Below, in pieces: positions 9,606-18,774 of a stretch of DNA of 64,000 nucleotides. The stretch is from NCBI RefSeq assembly GCF_000576635.1, contig NZ_AVFL01000015.1, positions 62,001 to 126,000 on the forward strand, written 5' to 3'. The stretch is from Skermanella stibiiresistens SB22 (GTDB lineage Bacteria; Pseudomonadota; Alphaproteobacteria; Azospirillales; Azospirillaceae). Positions within the stretch are counted from its first letter, which is position 1, and the number at the start of each line of letters is the position of its first letter. The translations under genes and the position numbers were made by a program. The notes beneath the pieces are model-generated. The model had not been told where the DNA came from. It made no database searches and saw only the letters and a program-made list of their open reading frames with translations.

Positions 9606-9629
9606 CGCCAAGCTGGCTTGGAGGTCAGC
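9601..9629. terminator. Inverted repeat between convergent carA and SNF2 helicase gene
   Basis: GCTGAC at 9601-9606 pairs with GTCAGC at 9624-9629, and an inner CCAAGC/GCTTGG stem pairs within, separated by small bulges. It overlaps both stop codons of two convergent genes. No T-run follows, so a terminator role is only suggested by position. Confidence 0.4.
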
Positions 9630-12600
9630 CGCCGCGCAGCAGCCCGATCAGTTCGTCGTCGCTGAGCTTGGCGCTGGCCTCGCTGCCGTCCAGCAACTCG
9701 GCCGCCATCTCCCGCTTGTCCTTGTGGAGGCCGAGGATGCCCTGCTCGATCGTGTTGGCGATGGCGAGCCGGTAGATGGTCACCGGACGTTGCTGGCCGA
9801 TCCGGTGGGCGCGGTCCGACGCCTGATCCTCGACGGCGGGGTTCCACCACGGATCAAGGTGGATGACATAGTCGGCGGCGGTCAGGTTCAAGCCGGTGCC
9901 CCCCGCCTTCAGGCTGATCAGGAACAGGTCGCCCTGCCCCGCTTGGAACGCGTTGACCCGCTTCTCGCGCTCGCGCGCCGGGGTTTGCCCGTCCAGGTAC
10001 TGGTAAGCGATGCCGCGCTCTTCCAGCGCCTTCCGCACGATGTCCAGGAAGCCGACATACTGGCTGAAGACCAGCGCCTTGTGCCGATTGCGCAGCAATT
10101 CGTCGGCCAGTTCCAGGAATAACGACAGCTTGGCTCCCTCCATCCCCGCCGCCTCGGGCGCCACAAGGGACGGATGGCAGCAGGCGCGGCGCAGCCGGGT
10201 GATCTCGGCCAGGATGTGGATCTTCCGCTGGCCGCCGGCGTCGCCCGGCAAGTTCTCGATCCGCTCGATCGCGCGCCGGCGCAGCGCCTCGTAGAGGGCG
10301 CGCTCGTCATCGTCCAGATCGACCAAGATGGTCTGCTCGGACCGGGGCGGCAATTCCGTCAGGACCTCCGACTTGTTCCGGCGCAGGATGAACGGACCGA
10401 CCAGGGCCTTCAGGGCTTGGCGGGCGTTCCGGTCGCCGCGTTCGATCGGCAGGGCGAAGCGTTTCCGGAAGCTCTCGAGCGAGCCCAGAAGGCCGGGATT
10501 GATGAAGTGGAACAGGCTCCACAGCTCTTCCAGGTAGTTCTCCACCGGGGTGCCGGTCAGGGCCAGCCGGAACTCCGCCTGGAGCATCATGCTGGCCTGG
10601 GCGCGCTTGGTGGCGGCGTTCTTGATCGCCTGCGCCTCGTCGAGGATCGCGATTTGCCAGGGAGTTTCCGACAGCAGTGACGATTCCTGGTTGAGCAGTC
10701 CATAGCTGGTCACCAGCACGTCCATCGGCCCCAGCGACTTGACCAGCGCCTTGCGATCGGGAGCCGTGGCGAATTGATGCACGGTCAGCGTCGGCGCGAA
10801 GCGCTCGATCTCGGCCGCCCAATTGTGGCAGACGGAGGTTGGCGCCACCACCAGGATGGCACCAAGCGGCGCGTGCTCGACCATGACCGCGATGGCCTGG
10901 ACCGTCTTGCCCAATCCCATGTCATCGGCGAGGCAGGCTCCGGCTCCCCAATGGGCCAGCCGCGATAGCCAGCGAAAGCCGTCGACCTGATAGTCGCGAA
11001 GGTCAGCCTGGAGCGTCGAGGGAACCTTGGGATCATGCCGTCCCGCCGCCCCGATACGCTCGATCTGCTCACGCCATCGCTTGTCGGTCTCAACGGAACC
11101 GGCGCCTTCCAGCGTCTCGGCGACCGCCGCCGCCGCCAGCTTGTGGACCCTGCGCCCCTTGCCATCCGCTTCCGACAGCGCGCCCAGACGTTCCAGCCGA
11201 CGGCGAAGCTGTTCGGTCAGCGCCAGAAACCCGCCATCGTCCAGCTGGATGAAGCGGCCCTGGACGCGGCCCGCCCGCTCCAGCAATTCGCGAAGGTCGA
11301 GCACCAGGTTCTGGTCGATCCGCAACTCGCCATCGATTTGAAACCAGTCGCGTGACTGGCGCAGCTTGACCGACATGCTGTCGCTGTCGATCGCCGCCGT
11401 CACCCGCAACCGGCCGCCCTCCGGCCATTCCAGCGAGACTGGGCCGGCATGGGCCTGGACCTCGGACAGGAACTCCAGGCTCTCGTAGACATCGGGCAAT
11501 TCCCACTCGAACTCGCCGAATTCCCGGTCCTTGAGGCTCGGGCAGGCGGCTATCAGGGAAGCGAGGCCGGCCGTCTCACGGTCCAGGTCGCGGTTCGCCC
11601 GCTGGGTCTTGCCCTCGATCAACGCCAGCACCGACTTGCCGGCCCGACCCGGCAGGTAGTGTGGCCCAGCCTCGCCGAACGGCCTGACATAGGCCGACAC
11701 GCGCAAGCCGCCACGCTCGACCGGGGCCATCCGGAGCACCGGCGTCGCGTCACCCTCGATCGCCGGAACATCGACGGCGTCGATCTCCGACCGGATCGGT
11801 AGGCTGCCGCCAGCGGCTTGCCGGACAAGGCCGACGATGCGGTCGCGACCATCGCGCGGAACGACCATGCCGTCGGGTCCCAGCAACTCTCCGACCTTGA
11901 CCGTCTCGGCCGTCACCTCGATCACGCGGTAGCGGTTGGGAGCTTCGGGCTCCAGGAAGACGAAGGGCGTGTCCGAGTGATGCGACAGCGCCACCTGGTA
12001 ACCGCCGCGAGTCTCGGACACGACCAGTTCGACCGGGTATCGGATCAGTTCCAGCTGGCGGGTCCTATCGTTCATGTCGAAGACGCGGGGATGCCCAACC
12101 AGGGCCAGGAGCGTCTTGATCGGATCGGTGCGGTAGACCTCCGCCATGCTGTAGGAGTACGGCGCCCGTTCGAAACCGTGGTGCAGGGAGCCGATGACTC
12201 GACGGTCATCCTCGTCGATCTCCAGGGGTGGATCGTTCTTGATGACCCGGCGCAGCGACAGCGCGCGACCGACGTTCCAGCCGTCCTTCCTGGCCGTTTG
12301 CTCGACCACCTCGATCGAGCCGATATCCGGGTCCAGCAGCCAGATCAGCCGCTTGCCCTTCTTGGCCACAGGCGCCACGGTGGTTTTGGCCGGAGCGGCC
12401 AGGAGCGTTTGCAGATGGTCAAGCGCCCGCTGCCACGGTTCGTCGACTTTGATCACCGAGGTCAGGTTGATGATCCGCTCGCGGCCCGGACGTTCCAGAT
12501 AGGCCAAGTAGGGTTCGGGATCGGCCGAGACCTTGGCCAGGATGCCGGCATAGGTCTCCGCGATCAGGGGCATGAGGTCGCGGAAATGCTCGAAGGTCTC

Positions 12601-13860
12601 GCGCAGCACCGCCACTCGGGCCGCCGCCATTCGCCGATCCAGCAGGAACCAAGCCAGATCCTCCAGGGCCTCTGACATCGGAGGCTGGTGGAAGGACCCA
12701 CCGATGCCGTCCAGGATGGTCCGCGCTTGCCGGTCGTTGCCCCGCGCGATCGCGCCGATCGCCATGATGGCGAGCAACCCGGTGTACTGGGGGTTCCTCG
12801 AACCCTCCCGCTCGGCGTCCTCGATCCAGCCCTCCAGTTCGCCCCTCAAGCCGGGATCACCCCGCCGCAGCACGGAGAGCAGCGCCAGCAAGCCCTCGAC
12901 ATCTGACGGGAAAACCTTGCGCTTGCGGCTGGCCTTGCGGAAGAGCTTGACGCCCTCGCGGAAGTGATCGACGGCTTCCCGGTTCCTGTCCTCCAGGAAC
13001 GCCACCATTCCCTCGATCTGTTCGCGGTAGCTCGCGATCATGATAGCGTGATCGCTCGGTTTTCCATTCTCATCCGTCGCCGCCTCCGGCACGGGGCGCA
13101 GATCCTTCAGCAACCCGAGCGCGCCCACGGGACTGCCGCTCAGGACCTCGAACTTGGCGATCACGATGCGCGTGGCGGGATCATGGGTGGTGGCGGCCAC
13201 TTGACGGACCAAGTCGCGCAAGGCCTCGAAATTGGAGGGCGGCTCGCCGGTGTGGAGGAAGTCGGTCAGCTGGGCCATGATCAGCGTCTCGCGGATCACC
13301 GGCGCTCGGCTCGCCAGCCATTCGGGATCGAAGTCCACGGTACCGAAGAATTGCGCCAAGGTCGTCCAGGTGCCCGGCGTGTTCTGACCCAGGCTTCGGC
13401 TCAAGACCTTCGCGTCGTTCAGGTAGATCGCGTGGCGGAGGGAGCGCAGCGCCGACGGCGGGATCCGATCGCCGTGGTGATAGTAATCCAGCCACTCCGT
13501 GGCCTTGACGCCCTTGATATACAGGTCGCGCCGCGGATCCTCGAAGGCTTGGACGTTGATCTCGTGCCGGACTTGGCCACCGGCATCGTCCATCTTGCTC
13601 CACAGGCCATTCCGCTTGGTCTGCGTCACCACCTCGCCGATGGCGCTCATACCCAGGAACTTGCCGTCCGGCGTCGCGATCTTGACCTCCGACGCCGCCT
13701 TGAACAGGATGTCGCGCTCCGCGTCGGGGCCAGCCACCGCCTTCAGGTGCATCACGATCTTGCCGACCGGCGAGAGCGCTTCATAAAGACGGAGGTATCC
13801 GCTCTCATCGGAAGGAGCGGTGGAGCGGACGCTCCGTGTCGTCGGATCGGTTTTCGGCAT
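9625..13860 (-). CDS. Large SNF2-family DEAD/DEAH helicase-like ATPase
   Basis: The product is about 1411 residues. The last 450 or so carry a complete SNF2 translocase: Walker A DDMGLGKTVQ near residue 977, DEAQ box (ILDEAQAIKNA), LTGTPVENYLEELWSLFHF, VFSQYVGFLD, and the C-terminal SLKAGGTGLNLT and DRAHRIGQ motifs. SNF2 enzymes move along double-stranded DNA and remodel protein-DNA complexes. The first 900 residues have no motif I recognise beyond a helical, repeat-like stretch; there is no SWIM zinc motif. The start is uncertain: ATG 13860 (MPKTDPTT) or 13896. It is monocistronic, convergent with carA and downstream of bfr. Confidence 0.9.
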   Translation of the reverse strand: MPKTDPTTRSVRSTAPSDESGYLRLYEALSPVGKIVMHLKAVAGPDAERDILFKAASEVKIATPDGKFLGMSAIGEVVTQTKRNGLWSKMDDAGGQVRHEINVQAFEDPRRDLYIKGVKATEWLDYYHHGDRIPPSALRSLRHAIYLNDAKVLSRSLGQNTPGTWTTLAQFFGTVDFDPEWLASRAPVIRETLIMAQLTDFLHTGEPPSNFEALRDLVRQVAATTHDPATRIVIAKFEVLSGSPVGALGLLKDLRPVPEAATDENGKPSDHAIMIASYREQIEGMVAFLEDRNREAVDHFREGVKLFRKASRKRKVFPSDVEGLLALLSVLRRGDPGLRGELEGWIEDAEREGSRNPQYTGLLAIMAIGAIARGNDRQARTILDGIGGSFHQPPMSEALEDLAWFLLDRRMAAARVAVLRETFEHFRDLMPLIAETYAGILAKVSADPEPYLAYLERPGRERIINLTSVIKVDEPWQRALDHLQTLLAAPAKTTVAPVAKKGKRLIWLLDPDIGSIEVVEQTARKDGWNVGRALSLRRVIKNDPPLEIDEDDRRVIGSLHHGFERAPYSYSMAEVYRTDPIKTLLALVGHPRVFDMNDRTRQLELIRYPVELVVSETRGGYQVALSHHSDTPFVFLEPEAPNRYRVIEVTAETVKVGELLGPDGMVVPRDGRDRIVGLVRQAAGGSLPIRSEIDAVDVPAIEGDATPVLRMAPVERGGLRVSAYVRPFGEAGPHYLPGRAGKSVLALIEGKTQRANRDLDRETAGLASLIAACPSLKDREFGEFEWELPDVYESLEFLSEVQAHAGPVSLEWPEGGRLRVTAAIDSDSMSVKLRQSRDWFQIDGELRIDQNLVLDLRELLERAGRVQGRFIQLDDGGFLALTEQLRRRLERLGALSEADGKGRRVHKLAAAAVAETLEGAGSVETDKRWREQIERIGAAGRHDPKVPSTLQADLRDYQVDGFRWLSRLAHWGAGACLADDMGLGKTVQAIAVMVEHAPLGAILVVAPTSVCHNWAAEIERFAPTLTVHQFATAPDRKALVKSLGPMDVLVTSYGLLNQESSLLSETPWQIAILDEAQAIKNAATKRAQASMMLQAEFRLALTGTPVENYLEELWSLFHFINPGLLGSLESFRKRFALPIERGDRNARQALKALVGPFILRRNKSEVLTELPPRSEQTILVDLDDDERALYEALRRRAIERIENLPGDAGGQRKIHILAEITRLRRACCHPSLVAPEAAGMEGAKLSLFLELADELLRNRHKALVFSQYVGFLDIVRKALEERGIAYQYLDGQTPAREREKRVNAFQAGQGDLFLISLKAGGTGLNLTAADYVIHLDPWWNPAVEDQASDRAHRIGQQRPVTIYRLAIANTIEQGILGLHKDKREMAAELLDGSEASAKLSDDELIGLLRGG

Positions 13861-13872
13861 GCCGACCAACCT

Positions 13873-13886
13873 AGTCAGCGCTGACT
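13873..13886. promoter_or_regulatory. Perfect 14-bp palindrome upstream of the SNF2 gene
   Basis: AGTCAGCGCTGACT is a perfect palindrome thirteen bases upstream of the ATG at 13860, and a further GCTGAC half-site follows at 13889-13894. Its position would suit an operator or a leader hairpin. If translation begins at 13896 instead, it would lie inside the coding region. Confidence 0.3.
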
Positions 13887-13901
13887 CCGCTGACAAGACA
13901 T

Positions 13902-13933
13902 CTGACGGCGGCCTCCGGGGAAGCCGCCGTCAG
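13902..13933 (-). terminator. Terminator hairpin downstream of bfr
   Basis: CTGACGGCGGC (13902-13912) and its exact complement (13923-13933) form an 11-bp GC-rich stem with a 10-base loop, starting eight bases past the bfr stop codon. A T-containing stretch follows on the minus strand. This is a good candidate intrinsic terminator for bfr. Confidence 0.6.
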
Positions 13934-13941
13934 GTGGATGC

Positions 13942-14418
13942 TCAGCCTTCGCCGAACATCTGTTCCTGCTGGTAGTTCTGCGCGCCGACCCGCTGGATCA
14001 GGTCCAGCTGGGTTTCCAGCCAGTCGATGTGCTCCTCGGTCTCGTCCAGGATCTTGACGAAGATCTCGCGCGTCTGGAAGTCGCGAACTTCCTCGCAATA
14101 GGCGATCGCCTCCTGGAGGCAGGTGCGGTTGTGGCTCTCGACGCCAAGATCGCAGGTGAACATCTCGGGGACGTCCTCGCCGATGCTCAGCTTGTGGAGG
14201 TCCTGGAGGTTGGGCAACCCTTCCAGGAACAGGATCCGCTCGATGATGTAATCGGCGTGCTTCATCTCGCCGATCGATTCGTCGTAGATGAATTTGGCGA
14301 GACGCAGCAGTCCCCAGTTCTTCAACATGCGCGCGTGCAGGAAGTACTGGTTGATCGCAGTCAGTTCATTGGTCAAAATGGTATTCAGGTGACGAATTAC
14401 TTTCGGATCGCCCTTCAT
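13942..14418 (-). CDS. bfr: Bacterioferritin
   Basis: This 158-residue protein forms a 24-mer cage that oxidises and stores iron and binds haem between subunits. Ferroxidase ligands E18, E51, H54, E94 and H130 are visible, and M52, the axial haem ligand, is present. The position equivalent to E127 in Escherichia coli Bfr is Thr (DETEEHIDW), with Glu at 126 and 128, so one bridging carboxylate may be displaced. The ATG at 14418 ([12 protein letters not shown]) matches family starts and has GAGGAGAAG upstream. The upstream region holds an iron-box-like sequence, and a strong hairpin follows the gene, so it is probably a single-gene unit. Confidence 0.96.
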   Translation of the reverse strand: MKGDPKVIRHLNTILTNELTAINQYFLHARMLKNWGLLRLAKFIYDESIGEMKHADYIIERILFLEGLPNLQDLHKLSIGEDVPEMFTCDLGVESHNRTCLQEAIAYCEEVRDFQTREIFVKILDETEEHIDWLETQLDLIQRVGAQNYQQEQMFGEG

Positions 14419-14524
14419 CTTCTTCTCCTCGCAAGCGCTGTGAGCCAGCTTCTCGTTCGCACCCAGGACGGATGCCGAAATCTCGTCCCTCGGTTAAATA
14501 TACGAACCGGCTGGGATTAAAACC

Positions 14525-14539
14525 TGAAAGTCATTCTCA
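14525..14539 (-). promoter_or_regulatory. Putative Fur/iron-box-like site upstream of bfr
   Basis: On the minus strand TGAGAATGACTTTCA matches the 7-1-7 inverted-repeat Fur consensus (TGAGAATnATTCTCA) at 13 of 15 positions by eye. It lies about 107 bases upstream of the bfr start. Iron control of bacterioferritin is well known in other bacteria; binding here is an inference. Confidence 0.35.
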
Positions 14540-14588
14540 AGGCCAGTTTTCTCATTTGATAAACACTCTCAAATCACCTCCGCTTCCA

Positions 14589-16769
14589 TTAGTCGCGTCC
14601 ATGTTCCCGCCGGATCGCATCGACGATCGAATTGGCGAGCGGGGAATCCCCGATCCGGGCGATCTCGACGGGCAGCTTGCGCCGCCAGTTCGGGTGCTCG
14701 CTGACGGTGCCGGGCAGGTTCGGCTGATCGATCTCGCCCACCATGTCCTCGACCTGGACCATCAGGATACGGCCGGGCGTGCGCGCCAGATAGCCGTGGA
14801 TGGCGCCCACCAGTTCCGTCGTCAGGACGTCGGACCTTGTCTCTCGCGGCACCACCCCCACCCATCGCATGGACGACAGCAGACGCTCCCGATCGGTCGC
14901 CCGCTCGGCCAGTTCGGCGTCAAGCGCGCCCGGCGCCGAATACTGCCCCAACTCCGCCCGCACCCGGATGTCATGGCCGTTCCACCAGCCTTTCAGCGTC
15001 GGCAGGTCATGGGTCGTGACGGAGACCAGGGCGTCGCGCGGATAGTGCTCCGGAGCGATGAAACCCTTGTCGGCACCGCGCTCGAAATACAGCACGCGGT
15101 ACGACAGGATGCCGGCCCGCTCCATCGCCGGGCGGAAACCCTCGGGCACCGTGCCCAGGTCCTCGCCGATCACGAGGCAGCGGTTCCGCCGCGACTCCAG
15201 CGCGATGACTCGGACGAGGTCGCGGAGCGGATAGGTCACATAGGCGCCGCCTTCGTGGTTCGGGCGCGACGGTATCCAGAACAGGTGCTGCAGCGCCATG
15301 ACATGGTCGATCCGGATCGCTCCGGCATGGCGCATGTTGGCCCGCAGCGACTGGATGAAAGGCTCGTAGGCCGACTCGATCAATCCAAGCGGCGACAGCG
15401 GCGCCAAACCCCAGTTCTGACCATCGGGACTGAACATGTCGGGCGGCGATCCGACATTGGCTCCCTGCACGATCACATCGGGCGCCGACCAGGCGGCGGC
15501 TCCCCCCGGATGGTTGGCGACGGCCAGATCGCGGTAGAAGCCGATCGTCATGCCGGCCGTCCTCGCCCGATGGGCGGCGGCCGCCAACTGGTCGTCGGCC
15601 AGGAACTGGAGCCACTGGAAGAACTCGACCCGGCCGGCGCGCTCCTCGGCGAAGCGGGCGACGGCGTCGCTCCGCGGATCTTGGAACGCCTCCGGCCAGT
15701 CCCGCCACGACCATTTCCCCTCCTCCTTGAAGAAACGCTCGTGAAGCGCCTCGAACACCGCCTGCCGGACCAGCGGCTCGCCCATCTCGCGCTGGAACAG
15801 CAGGAAGGCGTCCTGACGGGGGCCGGGGGTTCCCCTGACGTGCTGGAAGATCAACTCCAACACCGGCATCTTGAGGTCGGAGACCGCTTGGTAATCGACC
15901 AGATCCGCCTCGCGGGCGGCCTTGAGCCTCTCCTGGAATCCGGCTTCCCCGATCAGCGCGCGGGCTGCCGGGCAGTCATCCAGTTCCGGCAGCCCGGCGA
16001 CATCGATGGCCAGGGTATTGAGGAAGCCCCGGTTGCTCGGCGAGTACGGGCTGCTGTGGTTGGGATCGGCCGCGAACAGGCTGTGCAGGGGATTGAGTCC
16101 CAGCACCCCCGCCCCCAGCCGGCCCGCCTGTTCGGCCGCGGCCCCCGCGTCGGCGTAGTCGCCGATACCCCAGTTCGTTGGTGAGCGAAGCGCGTAGAGC
16201 TGGACGCCCATGCCCCAGGACCAGCCGTCGCCGCCCGCCAACTCGTCGGGCGACAGGCAGCGTTCGGGCGCCACGATCACCGTCGCGGCGCCCTCATGGA
16301 CGGTCGAGCCGCCGACATTCAGCTGGATCGCCATCCGGTGATAGCCCTGTGGCAGCGACTCCGGCAGCGTCAGCTTATGGCGGGTGTAGCGGATGTCGTC
16401 GAACGTCGCGTCCGCCACCGGCGGCAGGTCCGACAGCGGCTGCTCGCCCCAGTGGACGTCGCCGAATTCCTCCGACAGCGTCCAGGTGATGCCGGCGTTC
16501 GCCTCCAGGACGGGAACGCTGAAGTCGATTTCGGCGACGCCCTCCCCCAGCACGAACACCGGCTTCAGCATGCGGCGCCATTCCCGCTCCGTCAGCCGGT
16601 GCAGGCTGTCGGCCGCCTCCTCCGGCGTTCCGGCTGGGCAGCCCATGGCCTGGGCGAGATCCCGCTTGGTGGCGGGGCCGATCTCGCGCCTGTTGCCCCA
16701 GATGTCATGATAGTAGGGCTCGACACCCAGGAATTCGGCCAGCCGGTCCAGATCGGCACCATCCTTCAT
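14589..16769 (-). CDS. malQ: 4-alpha-glucanotransferase (amylomaltase) MalQ
   Basis: MalQ (726 residues) moves maltosyl units between alpha-1,4-glucans, recycling short maltodextrins released from glycogen. The GH77 barrel follows a long N-terminal beta-rich region as in Escherichia coli MalQ. Catalytic motifs are IRIDHVMALQHLFWIP (Asp nucleophile), VIGEDLGTVP (Glu acid/base) and TTHDLPTL (Asp). The start at 16769 (MKDGADLDRL) follows an AAGGGGA ribosome binding site; an in-frame ATG at 16793 is less well placed. It is the last gene of the glgX - response regulator - treZ - malQ operon, 37 bases after treZ. Confidence 0.95.
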   Translation of the reverse strand: MKDGADLDRLAEFLGVEPYYHDIWGNRREIGPATKRDLAQAMGCPAGTPEEAADSLHRLTEREWRRMLKPVFVLGEGVAEIDFSVPVLEANAGITWTLSEEFGDVHWGEQPLSDLPPVADATFDDIRYTRHKLTLPESLPQGYHRMAIQLNVGGSTVHEGAATVIVAPERCLSPDELAGGDGWSWGMGVQLYALRSPTNWGIGDYADAGAAAEQAGRLGAGVLGLNPLHSLFAADPNHSSPYSPSNRGFLNTLAIDVAGLPELDDCPAARALIGEAGFQERLKAAREADLVDYQAVSDLKMPVLELIFQHVRGTPGPRQDAFLLFQREMGEPLVRQAVFEALHERFFKEEGKWSWRDWPEAFQDPRSDAVARFAEERAGRVEFFQWLQFLADDQLAAAAHRARTAGMTIGFYRDLAVANHPGGAAAWSAPDVIVQGANVGSPPDMFSPDGQNWGLAPLSPLGLIESAYEPFIQSLRANMRHAGAIRIDHVMALQHLFWIPSRPNHEGGAYVTYPLRDLVRVIALESRRNRCLVIGEDLGTVPEGFRPAMERAGILSYRVLYFERGADKGFIAPEHYPRDALVSVTTHDLPTLKGWWNGHDIRVRAELGQYSAPGALDAELAERATDRERLLSSMRWVGVVPRETRSDVLTTELVGAIHGYLARTPGRILMVQVEDMVGEIDQPNLPGTVSEHPNWRRKLPVEIARIGDSPLANSIVDAIRREHGRD

Positions 16770-16805
16770 ACTCTGACTTCCCCTTAATTCCATCCGTCCG
16801 GCATC

Positions 16806-18665
16806 CTAGACGGTTCCAGACGGTTCGGTGATGTGGCAAGCGACCGCCCAGGGGCCCAGACGCCCCGCTTTCAGGTCGGCGCCGACCGAGCCGTCGGTCT
16901 CAAACAGAAGGTCGCCCGTGGGTGATTCCACGCCATCGACGGCGGCATCACCCAGATTAGCAACCAATGTCAGCCGTCCGCCATCCCGTAACGGCCAATA
17001 TGCCACCAGGGCTGTTCCACCCTGCACCTTCGCGACGCTCTTGACACCCATTCCCGCCAGCCGCGGCACCAGATGACGGGTCCGGATGTCGATCAGCATC
17101 CTATACCATTCCAGCCACTCGGCGTGGCCCGGCTTTTCGACGGCGTCCCAATCCAGTCGCGATCCGATGAACGTCTTCTCGTCGTTCGGATCGGGGATCT
17201 TCTCGCGCGCCTCCGGATCCGAGAACTCGGCGAAACCGGCGAACTCCTTGCGCCGGCCCTCGCGAACCGCGTCGGCCAACTCGCCATGGAAATCGGTGAA
17301 GAAGTTGAACGGCCGGGCGCTCGCCCACTCCTCGCCCATGAACAGCATGGGGATCTGCGGCGTCAGCAGGAACACCGCCGTGATCGCCCTCAGGCGTTCC
17401 GGCGGGATCAGCGCCGACAGGCGTTCGCCCATCGCCCTGTTGCCGACCTGATCGTGGTTCTGGAGGAAGCTCACGAAGGCCTGCGGCGGCAGGTGATCGC
17501 TCGCCTCGCCCCGGACCTTGCCTTTCTGGTGCGGCGAGGGCTCGCCCTGATAGACGAAGCCGTCCGCCAGCGACCGCGCCAGCTTGACGTGCGACTCGTC
17601 GGCGAAGTCCTCGTAGTAGCCAGCCCGTTCGCCGGTCACCAAGGCGTGGGCGGTGTTGTGGAAATCGTCGTTCCACTGGGCGGTGAACCGCGGCGGCAGG
17701 TCGGTGCTGTCACGTTCCAGCCGGTTCGCCTGGTTGGCCTCGTTCTCCAGCACCAGGTGGATGTGGCGGCCCGGTGTCCCGGCCTCGACGCGGGCGCGGA
17801 CGGTCTCCGCCAGCTCGGTCAGGATATGCGGCTCGCTGTCGTCGATGATGGCGTGGACCGCGTCGAACCGCAGCCCATCGAACCGGTACTCGTCCAGCCA
17901 GTACAGCGCGTTGTCGATGAAGTAGTCGCGCACCGGCCGCGCGTCCTTGCCGTCGAAATTGATCGCCGCTCCCCAAGGCGTGTGGTGCCGCTCGGTGAAG
18001 AACGACTTGGCGTAGGCGCTGAGGTAGTTCCCCTCCGGTCCGAAGTGGTTGTAGACGACGTCCAGGAAGACCATCAGGCCGCGCCCATGGGCCTCGTCGA
18101 TCACCCGCTTCAACGCGTCGGGGGAACCATAGGCGTCGTCCGGGGCATAGGGCAGGACACCGTCATAGCCCCAGCCGCGCCGTCCGGCGAAATCCGCCAG
18201 CGGCAGGAACTCGATCGCCGTCACGCCCAGCTTGGCCAGGTGATCCAGCTTGCGCCGGAGGCCGTCATAGGTGCCGTCGTCGGTGAAGCAGCCGACATGC
18301 AACTCGTAGAGGATCGTCTCCTCCCAGGGACGGCCGCGCCATTCCGTGTTCCGCCACTCGTAGCTTTTGGGATCGACCACCAGGCTGGGGCCGTTGACAT
18401 CCTCCGGCTGGAACCGCGAGGCGGGATCCGGAACGCACAACTCGTCGGGCAGCCGGTACTGGTACTTGGTTCCGGCGGGAGCGCGGTCGGTCGTCAGTTC
18501 GAACCAGCCTTCCGCCGCAGCGGTCATGGGCAGGGGCGAATCCGTCTTTCCGTCGAGCACGAGGCCAATCTCCGGATGGGATGGCGCCCAAAGGCGAAAG
18601 CGGGTCGTTCCGTCCTGGCGGATTTCGGCGCCGAACGGCATGGAATGGGCGTAACGAGCGGGCAT
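16806..18665 (-). CDS. treZ: Malto-oligosyltrehalose trehalohydrolase TreZ
   Basis: TreZ releases trehalose from maltooligosyltrehalose, the second step of the TreY-TreZ route from glycogen or maltodextrin. The product (619 residues from 18665) has an N-terminal CBM48-like domain, then a GH13 barrel with ILYELHVGCFTDDGTYDG, DVVYNHFGPEG, FDGLRFDAVHAI (Asp nucleophile), LVLENEANQAN (Glu) and FLQNHDQVGNR (Asp). The family-specific HVGCFT and NHFGPEGNYL strings support TreZ over other GH13 enzymes. The ATG at 18665 has AGGA ten bases upstream; a GTG at 18722 would add a Pro/Gln-rich leader. TreY is not in this window. Confidence 0.94.
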   Translation of the reverse strand: MPARYAHSMPFGAEIRQDGTTRFRLWAPSHPEIGLVLDGKTDSPLPMTAAAEGWFELTTDRAPAGTKYQYRLPDELCVPDPASRFQPEDVNGPSLVVDPKSYEWRNTEWRGRPWEETILYELHVGCFTDDGTYDGLRRKLDHLAKLGVTAIEFLPLADFAGRRGWGYDGVLPYAPDDAYGSPDALKRVIDEAHGRGLMVFLDVVYNHFGPEGNYLSAYAKSFFTERHHTPWGAAINFDGKDARPVRDYFIDNALYWLDEYRFDGLRFDAVHAIIDDSEPHILTELAETVRARVEAGTPGRHIHLVLENEANQANRLERDSTDLPPRFTAQWNDDFHNTAHALVTGERAGYYEDFADESHVKLARSLADGFVYQGEPSPHQKGKVRGEASDHLPPQAFVSFLQNHDQVGNRAMGERLSALIPPERLRAITAVFLLTPQIPMLFMGEEWASARPFNFFTDFHGELADAVREGRRKEFAGFAEFSDPEAREKIPDPNDEKTFIGSRLDWDAVEKPGHAEWLEWYRMLIDIRTRHLVPRLAGMGVKSVAKVQGGTALVAYWPLRDGGRLTLVANLGDAAVDGVESPTGDLLFETDGSVGADLKAGRLGPWAVACHITEPSGTV

Positions 18666-18774
18666 CGGCGAGACATCCTGGGATTGGCCTGGGGTTGGCC
18701 CGGGGTTGGGCTGATGGGACACCGCTTAGAACATCCACGCGTGGCGGATGATCCCCACCCCACACCGGAAAAGG

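Noticed and set aside
14472-16184. Long open frame of 570 codons opposite malQ
   Set aside because: It is a high-GC shadow of malQ with Arg/Gln/Asp-rich composition and no domain; the minus-strand enzyme has all GH77 catalytic motifs.
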